In this document: positions 1 through 9,116 of the stretch, piece by piece | Numbering within the stretch: the first letter of the stretch is position 1 | Layout: each line of letters starts with the position of its first letter | Assembly: GCA_963809715.1 (NCBI GenBank) | Contig: CAWEKO010000010.1 | Coordinates: 186,001 to 250,000 of the forward strand | Length of the DNA: 64,000 bases | Direction of reading: 5' to 3' | Origin: Bog-473 sp963809715 | GTDB taxonomy: Bacteria > Actinomycetota > Acidimicrobiia > Acidimicrobiales > RAAP-2 | Made by a program: the position numbers and the translations under genes | The notes under the pieces: model-generated | What the model saw: only the letters and a program-made list of their open reading frames with translations | Told to the model about the DNA's origin: nothing | Databases searched by the model: none

Positions 1-282
1 AACCCCACGAGTAGAGCGTCTGTGTTGACGCGGCCTGTCCGACTTGTGGCGTGGCGCACGCGCTGGCCAACGCGACCAGGCCACCGATGAGCGGGATCGG
101 CGCGAGGCGCCGAGGTCGGAGACCTGAGTGACGAAGAGCGTTGAAGAGATTGCTGACGTGTTGCGCAAAGGCCACGGCCCGGCGTCCTGCCGATTCGTGG
201 CGAAGCGACGGCATCTGGTAACCCTCGGTGCGATCCATGTCAGCGCAGACCGCTCGCTCTCGGTTCTCTCTCGGTGGACAGC
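1..282. other. Left edge, no gene recognised
   Basis: I see no supported gene here. A 61-codon open frame at 128-313 on the plus strand resembles no family I know and runs into the 3' end of the aldo/keto reductase gene on the other strand. The stretch probably holds the reductase gene's downstream region and whatever belongs to the neighbour outside the window. Confidence 0.4.
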
Positions 283-1257
<975 letters not shown>

Positions 1258-1351
1258 GTCGGGCTCCTTGCACGTGGTGTGGCCGCCACCAAGGGCGGTC
1301 AGCGCCACCCTACGGGCTGGACGCGTGCCACCGCGTGCTGGTCGACGGCGG

Positions 1352-1795
1352 TCAGCCGGTGGGGTTGCTCGTGATCTTGGCCGAGCCCACGAACACGGCG
1401 CAGCGACGTTCCGCCGCCATGATCCGGTCGAACTCGCGCCAGTCGTCGTGGGTACCGCCGGCTGATCGGAAGACCGACCGGATGACCTCGGGCACGTCGA
1501 GTCCGAAGTCCGTCCCGTCCTCGGGTCCGATGAGCCGCACCGGACCGGCCACGGCGACCCATTCGAAACCGCTCTTGAACACCACGCTGGCCGTCCCGGA
1601 CCGGCGGAGCAGGCTCAGCTTGCGGCTGGCCCCGGACACCACCGCACCGACGCCCGGATGCCCGTCGATCGGATCGTCGATGACGCCGGCGTTCACGACC
1701 GAGGCGTGCACCGTCCCGTCGAGCCGCGTTGTGTTGAAGACGGCCAGGTGGTGATCAGCGGCGGCCAGCCGGTTGACGAGCTCGAGGTCTGCCAC
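1352..1795 (-). CDS. PPOX-class (F420-type) flavin/deazaflavin-binding protein
   Basis: A 147-residue split-barrel protein of the pyridoxamine 5'-phosphate oxidase-like superfamily, closest by eye to the actinobacterial F420-dependent class. Features are an N-terminal helix, the strand-turn around residues 20-40, and a central ...SGASRKLSLLRRSG... segment that in relatives contacts the cofactor phosphate. Such enzymes reduce or oxidise small molecules with F420H2 or FMN; neither cofactor nor substrate can be fixed from sequence. The GTG start at 1795 has GGAAGGGA upstream at good spacing. The gene lies between rimI and the aldo/keto reductase gene, all on the minus strand. Confidence 0.8.
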   Translation of the reverse strand: MADLELVNRLAAADHHLAVFNTTRLDGTVHASVVNAGVIDDPIDGHPGVGAVVSGASRKLSLLRRSGTASVVFKSGFEWVAVAGPVRLIGPEDGTDFGLDVPEVIRSVFRSAGGTHDDWREFDRIMAAERRCAVFVGSAKITSNPTG

Positions 1796-1901
1796 GAGGG
1801 ATCCCTTCCAAAGGTTGATGGAGTCGTTCTACCCGTGGGCGGGCCGCTTCGGACAGGGAATGCACCCACGCTGATCGATCAACCCCGGTTCGGGCTCGGT
1901 C

Positions 1902-2432
1902 CTAGCCCTGGTTGTTCGTGGTGTCGGTCCGATTCTCCGGCGCCAGCTCGTCGAGGCGCCGGGCGTACTCCTCGGTGTCGATGTCGTAGGCCCACATGAC
2001 CAAGGCGTCCTGTCCGGTGATCGGGTAGTAATTCCTGCGCACCCCGACCGGGGAGAAACCGAAACGGCGGTAGAGCGTTTGCGCCGGTTCGTTGTTGGCC
2101 GCCACCTCGAGCGAGAGATGTCTGACCCCTTGGGTCAGCAACGTGCGGACGCAGTCGATGATGAGCGTGCTGGCCACGCCGGTCCGCTGGTGGGAGGGCG
2201 CAGTGGCGATGGTGGTCATGTGGGCCTCGTCGTCGACGATCATGAACCCGATGTAGCCCGCCAAGACCTGGCCGTCCCAGGCGGCCCGGTAGAGCCGGCC
2301 CTTCCGAAGGGCCAACTCGGAGGTGAAGACCTCCACCGACCAGGGCTCGGGAAAGACCTTGGCCTCGATGCGGAGGATGGAGCGCAGGTCGCGGCGGCGC
2401 AGCTTCTCGATGCGCAACGACAGGTCCGGCAT
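1902..2432 (-). CDS. rimI: Ribosomal protein S18-alanine N-acetyltransferase
   Basis: A 176-residue GNAT enzyme expected to acetylate the N-terminal alanine of S18 using acetyl-CoA. The acetyl-CoA motif QRTGVA is at 82-87, followed by the RimI signature LEVAANNEPAQTLYRRFGF and the RRNYYP tail motif (about 108-134). The ATG at 2432 starts one base after the tsaB stop; two upstream in-frame ATGs (2444, 2456) overlap tsaB and are less likely. It ends the tsaE-tsaB-rimI run. In many actinobacteria tsaD follows here, but no tsaD is present in this window. Confidence 0.88.
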   Translation of the reverse strand: MPDLSLRIEKLRRRDLRSILRIEAKVFPEPWSVEVFTSELALRKGRLYRAAWDGQVLAGYIGFMIVDDEAHMTTIATAPSHQRTGVASTLIIDCVRTLLTQGVRHLSLEVAANNEPAQTLYRRFGFSPVGVRRNYYPITGQDALVMWAYDIDTEEYARRLDELAPENRTDTTNNQG

Positions 2433-2433
2433 C

Positions 2434-3168
2434 TCAGGCCCCATCCGCGCGTGCATAGTTGCTCTTGGCGTCCGCCTCACGCATATAGAGGGGAACGATG
2501 CGCCCGGGATCCACTGGCGGTCGCGCTCCGTCCATCTGCTCGATGGCCAAGGCGAGGAGCGTGGCCGGCGGGGGGAACGACAAGCCGGGCGCTCCCACGT
2601 CGACGCCGTCGACCTCTGCCAGCACCTCGGCATAGCGCAGCGCCCCGTCCCCGATGGCGTGCACCGTGCGGCCCCCGAGTGACCCGAGGACCTCGGCCAA
2701 CCGGAGTGGGGTGAAGAGCCCGGCAGTCACGAGCTCCGCCGTCACCGTGCCCGAGGCGTCCAACTCGCTGGCCGACGCGAACACCTCGCCGCGGCGCGCG
2801 TCGACACAGGAGAGCACGATTCCCCGCAGTGCGGCGCGACCGGCCGCCGCCGCCAGAATGTCCAGGCTGGTCACCGCGATCACGCCCAAGCCGAGCGACT
2901 GGGCCAAACCCTTGGCCGCGGCGACGCCGACGCGCAGACCGGTGAAGAGCCCGGGACCGATGTCGACGGCGATCGCCTCGATGTGGCGCGGCGCCAGGCC
3001 GACCTGCGCGAGCAGGTGCTCGAGGGCCGGCGTCAGCGTCTCGACGTGGCGGCGACGGCCGGTGAGGGTGAAGTCGGCTTCGACACCGGCTGCCGTCCTT
3101 ACGGCCACCCCCACGGTCTCGGTGGCCGTCTCGATGGCCACGATGTTCTTGTGGCCTGCGGCGCTCAT
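2434..3168 (-). CDS. tsaB: tRNA t6A modification protein TsaB
   Basis: A 244-residue ASKHA-fold protein, the platform partner of TsaD and TsaE in making N6-threonylcarbamoyladenosine at position 37 of ANN-decoding tRNAs. The N-terminus (IVAIETATETVGVAV) and the segment DIGPGLFTGLRVGVAAAKGLA at about 69-90 are the conserved TsaB features. The ATG overlaps the tsaE stop as ATGA, so translation is likely coupled. It is longer than the shortest TsaB forms because it carries the usual second subdomain. No tsaD is seen nearby. Confidence 0.92.
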   Translation of the reverse strand: MSAAGHKNIVAIETATETVGVAVRTAAGVEADFTLTGRRRHVETLTPALEHLLAQVGLAPRHIEAIAVDIGPGLFTGLRVGVAAAKGLAQSLGLGVIAVTSLDILAAAAGRAALRGIVLSCVDARRGEVFASASELDASGTVTAELVTAGLFTPLRLAEVLGSLGGRTVHAIGDGALRYAEVLAEVDGVDVGAPGLSFPPPATLLALAIEQMDGARPPVDPGRIVPLYMREADAKSNYARADGA

Positions 3169-3686
3169 CGGGTCTCGCCACCCGCCACGCGTTCGAGGGC
3201 TTCGCTCACCTCCTCGACCCGAGCCGTCCAGGCCCCGCGACCGATGATCTCCACCACGCGTGCGTCTGGGGCGCCCACGGGATCGGGGGTGACGAGGGTG
3301 ACCACCAGCGCGCTCTCGTCGAAGGCGAGCGCGGCGCGGTCACCCCATTCGACGAGGGCGACGGCGTCCTCCTCGACCAGCTCGGCCAGGGCCAGGTCCG
3401 CCACCTCAGCCAGCGACTCGGTCCGGTACACGTCGGCGTGGATGAGCGTGCGCACGGCGCTGGCCTCGCCGCAGCGGTAGTGCCGGACCAGGGCGAAGGT
3501 CGGACTGGTGACCGGCCCCTCCACCCCGAGTGCCGCCGCGAAGCCCTGGGCGAACGCCGTCTTTCCCACTCCGAGGTCGCCGACCAGCAGCACCACGTCG
3601 CCGGGCCGGCTCAGGCCGGCCAGGCGTCCGGCCAGGGCCCGCGTGTCCTCGACCGAGCGTGACGTCAGGCGGAGAGGCCAGCTCAC
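3165..3686 (-). CDS. tsaE: tRNA t6A modification ATPase TsaE
   Basis: A 173-residue P-loop ATPase that drives the TsaB-TsaD cycle in t6A37 synthesis. Walker A is GDLGVGKT at residues 36-43, and VTSPTFALV follows as in the family switch region. The C-terminus (LVEWGDRA) matches the conserved WGE/D motif. The gene starts with GTG overlapping the udg stop as GTGA and ends overlapping tsaB, so it sits within a tightly coupled operon. Confidence 0.93.
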   Translation of the reverse strand: MSWPLRLTSRSVEDTRALAGRLAGLSRPGDVVLLVGDLGVGKTAFAQGFAAALGVEGPVTSPTFALVRHYRCGEASAVRTLIHADVYRTESLAEVADLALAELVEEDAVALVEWGDRAALAFDESALVVTLVTPDPVGAPDARVVEIIGRGAWTARVEEVSEALERVAGGETR

Positions 3687-4261
3687 GCCGGTGCCGCCAT
3701 CAGGCGTTTGGCCCGCACCAGGTCCGCCCGCATCTCCGCCATGGCCTCACCCCCGGCGCGCAACACGTAGGCGGGGTGGTACGTCGGCACGACCCGGGCC
3801 CGTCCCCGTTCGAAGACCCGACCCCGCAGGGCGCGGATGCCTTGCGTGCTTTCGAGCAGCAGCTTGGTCGAGAAATTGCCGAGCGTGACGATGACCGAGG
3901 GATCGATCAGCTCGATCTGCTCGTCCAGATAGGGCCGGCAGGCGGCGATCTCCTTCGGTGCCGGGTCCCGGTTGTTGGGAGGTCGGCACTTCACCACGTT
4001 GGCGATGTAGCACTCGGCCCGGGTCAGCCCGATCTCTTCGGCCATCAGTCGGTCCAGCAGCTTGCCCGAGCGGCCGACGAAGGGCTCGCCGGCCAGGTCC
4101 TCCTCGCGGCCCGGACCTTCCCCGACGAACAGCAGCTCGGCCTGCGCACTGCCCACGCCGAAGACGACCTGCGTGCGCCCCGCGGCCAGGGCGCACTTGG
4201 TGCATGTCGACGCGGTGATCCCCAGCCGCTCGAGCGCGGCGGCGTCAGTCACCGGGTGCAT
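3683..4261 (-). CDS. Uracil-DNA glycosylase, family 4 (Fe-S)
   Basis: A 192-residue base-excision enzyme that removes uracil from DNA. Family 4 features are the GEGPGREED motif (48-56), the H162 motif HPAYVLR, and four cysteines placed for a [4Fe-4S] cluster: C20 and C23 (CTKC), C92 (KCRPPNNRDP) and C108 (ACRPYL). The ATG at 4261 lies 17 nt inside the 3' end of alr; the longer open frame upstream is only alr in another frame. Finding it between alr and tsaE is unusual, since these genes are usually adjacent in actinobacteria. Confidence 0.92.
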   Translation of the reverse strand: MHPVTDAAALERLGITASTCTKCALAAGRTQVVFGVGSAQAELLFVGEGPGREEDLAGEPFVGRSGKLLDRLMAEEIGLTRAECYIANVVKCRPPNNRDPAPKEIAACRPYLDEQIELIDPSVIVTLGNFSTKLLLESTQGIRALRGRVFERGRARVVPTYHPAYVLRAGGEAMAEMRADLVRAKRLMAAPA

Positions 4262-5423
4262 CAGGGCGGTTGACCAGAATGCGGGGCATACGCGGCCCGA
4301 CGCCGCAGACCACCTCGTAGCTGATCGTGCCCAGCAGTGCCGCCCAGTCGTCCGCCGTAATCGTCTCGTTCCCCTGCCGGCCCAGCAGGACGACTTCGTC
4401 ACCCGGACGTACCGAGTCGTCGGCCCCGCAGTCGACGACGAGCTGGTCCATGGTGACCATCCCGGCCAGTGGCCGGCGCACCCCTCCGATCAGGACGTCG
4501 TAGCCCGCGCCGAAGAGCGCGCGGGGCACACCGTCGGCGTAGCCGATGGGCACGGTGGCCACCACGGAGCGCTCGGGCAACGGACGCAGCCGGCCGTACG
4601 AAGGCCGCTCGCCCGCATCGAGCGTGCGGACCGCGACGACCTGGGCCTTCAGCGACATCGCGGGGAGCAGGCTCACGCCGGGCGCGTGCGCGGCAAAGGC
4701 GGACTGCACCGACGACCCGGGCAGATAGCCGTAGAGGCCGATCCCGCAACGGACCATGCCGAGTCGAGCCTGGGGGAAGGCGATGGTCCCGGCTGTGTTG
4801 GCGGCGTGCGACAGGGGCACGGTCACACCCTGGGCTTCGAGGTCGGCCACCAGGCGCTCGAAGAGATCGAGCTGGGCCGACGTGAACTCGCGGTCGACGG
4901 GGTCGTCACCGTCGGCCACGGGCAGGTGCGTCCACACGCCCTCGAGCTCGAGCATCGGCTCGCCGACGACCGCAGCCACGACGCCGGCCAGGCTCCCGGG
5001 CGCCACCCCGACCCGGTGCATACCCGTGTCGACCTTGACGTGCACGGCCAGCCGTTGACCTGAGGCCCGTGCGGCGGTCGCAAAGGCCGCGACGGACTCC
5101 TCCGAGTACACCGTCGGCGTGAGGCTGTAGGCGATCGTCGTCTCGACGGCATCGAGACCGCACTCGCTGAGCAGCAGCACCGGTGCGGTGACCCCGTGCT
5201 GACGGAGCTCCACCCCCTCGTCGACCAAGGCCACGGCCAGGCGGGTGGCGCCGCCGGCCAGCGCAGCCCGGGCCACGGCGGGGCCGCCGTGCCCGTACCC
5301 GTGCGCCTTGACCACGGCGCACAGCTCGGCGGGTGCGGCCAGGCGGGCCAACACCCCGGCGTTGTGGGTCACCGCACTCAGGTCGATCTCGGCCCAGGCC
5401 GGACGCGAGCGACCCTGGGCCAT
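4245..5423 (-). CDS. alr: Alanine racemase
   Basis: A PLP enzyme that interconverts L- and D-alanine for peptidoglycan. Lys39 in VVKAHGYGHG carries the cofactor, and the catalytic Tyr lies in PSYGR near the second domain; the YG motif GIGLYGY and the C-terminal GDEVVLLG beta domain are also seen. The 392-residue form starting at 5423 has GAGG 5 nt upstream and opens just before the conserved PAWAEIDL. An alternative ATG at 5477, overlapping the nnr stop, would add 18 residues. The gene follows nnr and overlaps udg. Confidence 0.93.
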   Translation of the reverse strand: MAQGRSRPAWAEIDLSAVTHNAGVLARLAAPAELCAVVKAHGYGHGGPAVARAALAGGATRLAVALVDEGVELRQHGVTAPVLLLSECGLDAVETTIAYSLTPTVYSEESVAAFATAARASGQRLAVHVKVDTGMHRVGVAPGSLAGVVAAVVGEPMLELEGVWTHLPVADGDDPVDREFTSAQLDLFERLVADLEAQGVTVPLSHAANTAGTIAFPQARLGMVRCGIGLYGYLPGSSVQSAFAAHAPGVSLLPAMSLKAQVVAVRTLDAGERPSYGRLRPLPERSVVATVPIGYADGVPRALFGAGYDVLIGGVRRPLAGMVTMDQLVVDCGADDSVRPGDEVVLLGRQGNETITADDWAALLGTISYEVVCGVGPRMPRILVNRPDAPGD

Positions 5424-5469
5424 GGTGACCTCGTCCTCGTCGGGGATCACGAGCCGCACCGGGGCGCCG

Positions 5470-6870
5470 TCAGCCATCGGCCGGTGTGCCGGCCGCCGTC
5501 TCGGCCCTGGAGAGTTCGTCGGCCACCAGCGCCGGCAGGTCGCCGGCCACCAGTCCCTCGGGTCGTCCCCGGGCCGCGGCCCGCCCGTGGACGTGCGCGC
5601 CCAGCGCCGCCGCCTGGTGCGGAGGGACGCCTCGGGCGCAGAAGGCTCCGATGATCCCCGAGAGGACGTCACCGCTGCCCGCCGTCGCCAGGGCGGGGAC
5701 GCCGGCCGCCGAGAGCAGGACGTCGGGCACCCCACCTTCTGGTGTGGCCACCGCCGTCAGCGCTCCCTTCAGCAGCACGATGGCTCCCGTCGCCCCGGCC
5801 AGGCTCCTGGCTGCGGCGAGGCGGTCCTCCTCTGGTGCTGCCCCGGCCAGTCGGGCGTACTCCCCGTCGTGCGGGGTGAGGATGCTCGGGGCACTTCGTT
5901 TTTGCAGCAACGTGCGGGCGGCGTCACTCGGGCCGAGCGCAGTCAGCCCGTCAGCGTCGATCACCAGCGGGACGGTGACGGCGGCGATCACCGCCCTGAT
6001 CTCCTCGGCGGCGGCATCCGACGTGCCGAGACCCGGGCCGATCACCACGGCCTTGCACTTGGCCGTCGCCTCGAGGAAGGCGCCCGACCAACCCTCGGCC
6101 GGCAGGTGCATGCGGACGGCTTCGGTGGGCCAGGCCGCCGAGGGGTCACCGGGGGAGCCGAGGCGGATCATCCCGGCGCCCGCCGCCATGGCGCCCCGGG
6201 TGCAGAGCACGGCCGAACCTTCCATGCCCGGCGAACCGGCCGCCACCCCGACCGCGTGCACCCACTTGTTGCCGTCGCGGGACCGCCGGGGCAGCAACGC
6301 CGCGATGTCGGCGTCCTCCATCACCATGGCCTGGGGGATCGGGAAGCCGATCCCGATGTCCGCCACCTCGACGTGGCCGCACCGCGTCGGACCGCCGCCC
6401 TGGAGCAGACCGGGCTTGAGGGCGGCAAAGGTCACCGTGTGGTCGGCCCGCACCGCACCTGGCCCGGCCTCCCCGCTGTCGGCGTCGACGCCTGAAGGGA
6501 TGTCGATGGCCAGGACCGCGGCGTCGGCCGGCACCGTCGGCGCCTCGTAGGAGCCGCGGAACCCCGTGCCGTAGGCGCCGTCGATCACCAGATCACAGGT
6601 CGGCAAGGTCGGCGGACCGTCGGCCGCCGCGACCACCACCACCCGTGCGCCTCGCCGGGCCAGCGCGGCGGCCGCGACCCGGCCGTCGGCCCCGTTGGAG
6701 CCCTTGCCCGCCACGACCACGACGCGGCGGCCGTAGGCGCCGCCCAGCATGTGCAGGGCGCGCTGGGCCACGGCCGTCCCCGCCCGGCGCACCAGCGTCT
6801 CGTGCGACACGTCGGCCAGGGCGGCCGCGTCGGCCGCCCGCATCTCCTCGCGGGTCAGGACGGCGCGCAC
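5470..6870 (-). CDS. nnr: Bifunctional NAD(P)H-hydrate epimerase / ADP-dependent dehydratase
   Basis: A 466-residue metabolite-repair enzyme. The N-terminal YjeF_N domain (about 1-205; NGADGRVAAAALARRG) epimerises damaged NAD(P)HX. The C-terminal ribokinase-like domain (about 215-460) dehydrates it with ADP; motifs are LTPHDGEYARL and the catalytic ATAGSGDVLSGIIGA. The start is GTG at 6870, 16 nt inside acpS, and gives the usual opening VLTREEMRAAD. It lies in the conserved order glmS, acpS, nnr, alr. Confidence 0.93.
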   Translation of the reverse strand: MRAVLTREEMRAADAAALADVSHETLVRRAGTAVAQRALHMLGGAYGRRVVVVAGKGSNGADGRVAAAALARRGARVVVVAAADGPPTLPTCDLVIDGAYGTGFRGSYEAPTVPADAAVLAIDIPSGVDADSGEAGPGAVRADHTVTFAALKPGLLQGGGPTRCGHVEVADIGIGFPIPQAMVMEDADIAALLPRRSRDGNKWVHAVGVAAGSPGMEGSAVLCTRGAMAAGAGMIRLGSPGDPSAAWPTEAVRMHLPAEGWSGAFLEATAKCKAVVIGPGLGTSDAAAEEIRAVIAAVTVPLVIDADGLTALGPSDAARTLLQKRSAPSILTPHDGEYARLAGAAPEEDRLAAARSLAGATGAIVLLKGALTAVATPEGGVPDVLLSAAGVPALATAGSGDVLSGIIGAFCARGVPPHQAAALGAHVHGRAAARGRPEGLVAGDLPALVADELSRAETAAGTPADG

Positions 6871-7268
6871 GAGGTGCTCTGCTCAGCGACGACGAAGGCG
6901 ATGGCGACACCGTCTGTGTGGGTGAGCGAGAGATGGAGGGTGGCCGCCCCCCGGGCGCCGGCCAGCTCGGAGGCGGCGCCGTGGAGCACAAGGTAGGGCG
7001 CGTTGCGCGCCGCACCCGTCCCCGCCGTGCGTCGCACCTCGACGTCCGTCCAGGCGAACGCCCCGAGGCCGCTGCCGAGCGCCTTCATGACCGCCTCCTT
7101 GGCCGCGAAACGGGCGGCCAAGGACTGCACCGCGTCGGTCGACCCCGAGGCATCCGATTGCTCCGTCACAGTGAAGCATCGGGAGGCCACTCTCGGCCGG
7201 CGGTCGAGCACGCGCCGGAAGCGGGCCACGTCGACCGCGTCGACGCCGACGCCGACGACCGGGCTCAC
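6855..7268 (-). CDS. acpS: Holo-[acyl-carrier-protein] synthase
   Basis: A 137-residue 4'-phosphopantetheinyl transferase that converts apo-ACP to holo-ACP with CoA. The Mg-binding D10 is in VGVDAVDVARF and E58 in RFAAKEAVMKAL, the two AcpS signatures. The start is the GTG at 7268 overlapping the glmS stop as GTGA; the open frame continues upstream only as a glmS shadow. It overlaps nnr downstream. The C-terminus THTDGVAIAFVVAE is the usual final beta strand. Confidence 0.93.
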   Translation of the reverse strand: MSPVVGVGVDAVDVARFRRVLDRRPRVASRCFTVTEQSDASGSTDAVQSLAARFAAKEAVMKALGSGLGAFAWTDVEVRRTAGTGAARNAPYLVLHGAASELAGARGAATLHLSLTHTDGVAIAFVVAEQSTSCAPS

Positions 7269-9106
7269 TCGACGGTCACCGTCTTGGCCAGGTTGCGCGG
7301 CCGGTCCGGGTCGTGCCCGTGCAGGCGGGCCAGCCGGTAGGCCAACAGCTGCAGCGGCACCACGCCCACGACCGGCGACAGCAGCGGGTTGGTGGGCGGC
7401 ACCCAGAGCACGTGGTCGGCCGCCTTCTCCGACTCGGAGTCGCCGTCGTCCGCCACCAGGACGACCGTGGCGCCCCGGCTGCGCACCTCGGCGATGTTGG
7501 AGAGCATCTTCTCCCACAGCGGATTGCGGGTGGCGATCCCCACCACGACCGTGCCCGGCTCGATCAGCGCGATCGGCCCGTGCTTGAGCTCGCCGGCCGG
7601 ATAGCCCTCGGCCCGCAGGTAGGCGATCTCCTTGAGCTTGAGCGCACCCTCCATGGCCACCGGGTGCCCGACGTGGCGGCCCAGGTAGAAGAAGTCCCGG
7701 GCGTCGGTCAGCTTCTCGGCGACCTCGTCGACGTCGCTGGCCCGCTCCAGCGCATTGTCCACCAGACCGGGAAGGTCCTCCATGGCGTTGAGGATCTCGT
7801 TGATCTCCGCTTGGGGCTTCGAGCCGGCGATCTGAGCCAGGTAGAGCCCGAGCACCTCGAGGGCGACGATCTGGGCCAGGTGGCACTTGGTCGAGGCCAC
7901 GCCGATCTCGGGACCGGCCCGCGTGTAGAGGACCCCGTCCGCGGCTCGGGCCATCGACGAGTCGACCACGTTGGTGACGATCAACACCTTGGCCCCGAGG
8001 CGGGAGGCCTCCCGCATGGCCTCGGCGGTGTCGAGGGTCTCGCCGGATTGGGACACCCCGACGCAGAGGGTGCGCTCGTTGAGCACGGGGTCCCGGTAGC
8101 GGAACTCGCTGGCGATGTCGACCTCGGTGGGCAGCTTGACCCAGTGCTCAATGGCGTACTTCGCCACCAGGGCGGCGTGGTAACTCGATCCGCAGGCGAC
8201 GATGAAGACCTTGTCGACCTGGCGCAGGTCGTCGGCGCCCAGGCGCATCTCGTCGAGCATGAGCTCGCCTCCCGGAGCGCGCCGGTCGAGCAGCGTGTCC
8301 GCCACCGCTTGTGGCTGCTCGTGGATCTCCTTCGACATGAAGTCCTCGTAGCCGCCCTTCTGCGCCGCCTCGAGATCCCAGGTGATGGGGATCTCGTCGG
8401 GCAGCACCGGCGTGCCGTCGAGGGAGGTGACCTCGATGGCGCCCGGGGTCAGGACGGCCAACTCGTCGTCGGAGAGGGCGAAGACCTTGCGGGTGTGGCC
8501 GATGAGGGCCGGGATGTCCGAGGCGAGCAGCGCCATGCCGTCGTGCAGCCCGAGGACCAACGGGGTGAGCCGCTTGGCGGCGACGATGGTGTCGGGGTCG
8601 TCCGCCGAGATGACGGCGATGGAGAAGGCGCCCCGAACCTCGTGCAACATGGAGCGCGTGGCCTGGACGAGTGAGGCGCCGCCGGCCATGTGATCCTCGA
8701 TGAGGTGGGCCATCACCTCGGTGTCGGTCTCCGACGCGATGACGTGCCCGTCGGCCACCAGGCGGGCGGAGAGCTCGGCGTGGTTCTCGATGATCCCGTT
8801 GTGGATGATGGCGATGCGCCCCGTGCAGTCGACGTGGGGGTGGGCGTTCTCCGAGGTGGGGCGGCCGTGCGTGGCCCAGCGGGTGTGGCCGATCGCCGCC
8901 GCGTGACCTTGGGGAGCCGACTCGGTCAGCTGACCGAGCTTGGCCACCGAGTTGGTCCCGCCGGCCGCCCGGGCCCGCCACACCTCGCCGTCGACGACCA
9001 TGGCCAGGCCGGCGGAGTCATAGCCGCGGTATTCGAGCTGGTGCAGGGCACCAAGGATGAGGGAGACGGCATCGGCCTCTCCGGTGACGCCGATGATGCC
9101 GCACAT
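7265..9106 (-). CDS. glmS: Glutamine-fructose-6-phosphate aminotransferase
   Basis: A 613-residue enzyme that makes glucosamine-6-phosphate from fructose-6-phosphate and glutamine, the first step toward UDP-GlcNAc. The N-terminal class II amidotransferase domain begins MCGIIGV with Cys2 as nucleophile (to about 215). Two SIS domains follow (about 285-600), with CGSSYHA and SQSGETLDT in the sugar-phosphate site, and the C-terminus DRPRNLAKTVTVE is canonical. It follows glmM after 10 nt, so two consecutive steps are adjacent. Confidence 0.97.
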   Translation of the reverse strand: MCGIIGVTGEADAVSLILGALHQLEYRGYDSAGLAMVVDGEVWRARAAGGTNSVAKLGQLTESAPQGHAAAIGHTRWATHGRPTSENAHPHVDCTGRIAIIHNGIIENHAELSARLVADGHVIASETDTEVMAHLIEDHMAGGASLVQATRSMLHEVRGAFSIAVISADDPDTIVAAKRLTPLVLGLHDGMALLASDIPALIGHTRKVFALSDDELAVLTPGAIEVTSLDGTPVLPDEIPITWDLEAAQKGGYEDFMSKEIHEQPQAVADTLLDRRAPGGELMLDEMRLGADDLRQVDKVFIVACGSSYHAALVAKYAIEHWVKLPTEVDIASEFRYRDPVLNERTLCVGVSQSGETLDTAEAMREASRLGAKVLIVTNVVDSSMARAADGVLYTRAGPEIGVASTKCHLAQIVALEVLGLYLAQIAGSKPQAEINEILNAMEDLPGLVDNALERASDVDEVAEKLTDARDFFYLGRHVGHPVAMEGALKLKEIAYLRAEGYPAGELKHGPIALIEPGTVVVGIATRNPLWEKMLSNIAEVRSRGATVVLVADDGDSESEKAADHVLWVPPTNPLLSPVVGVVPLQLLAYRLARLHGHDPDRPRNLAKTVTVE

Positions 9107-9116
9107 GCGGCCCAGG

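Noticed and set aside
5245..6550. Long plus-strand open frames opposite alr and nnr
   Set aside because: High-GC shadow frames of real minus-strand genes; Arg/Pro/Gly-rich with no family signature.
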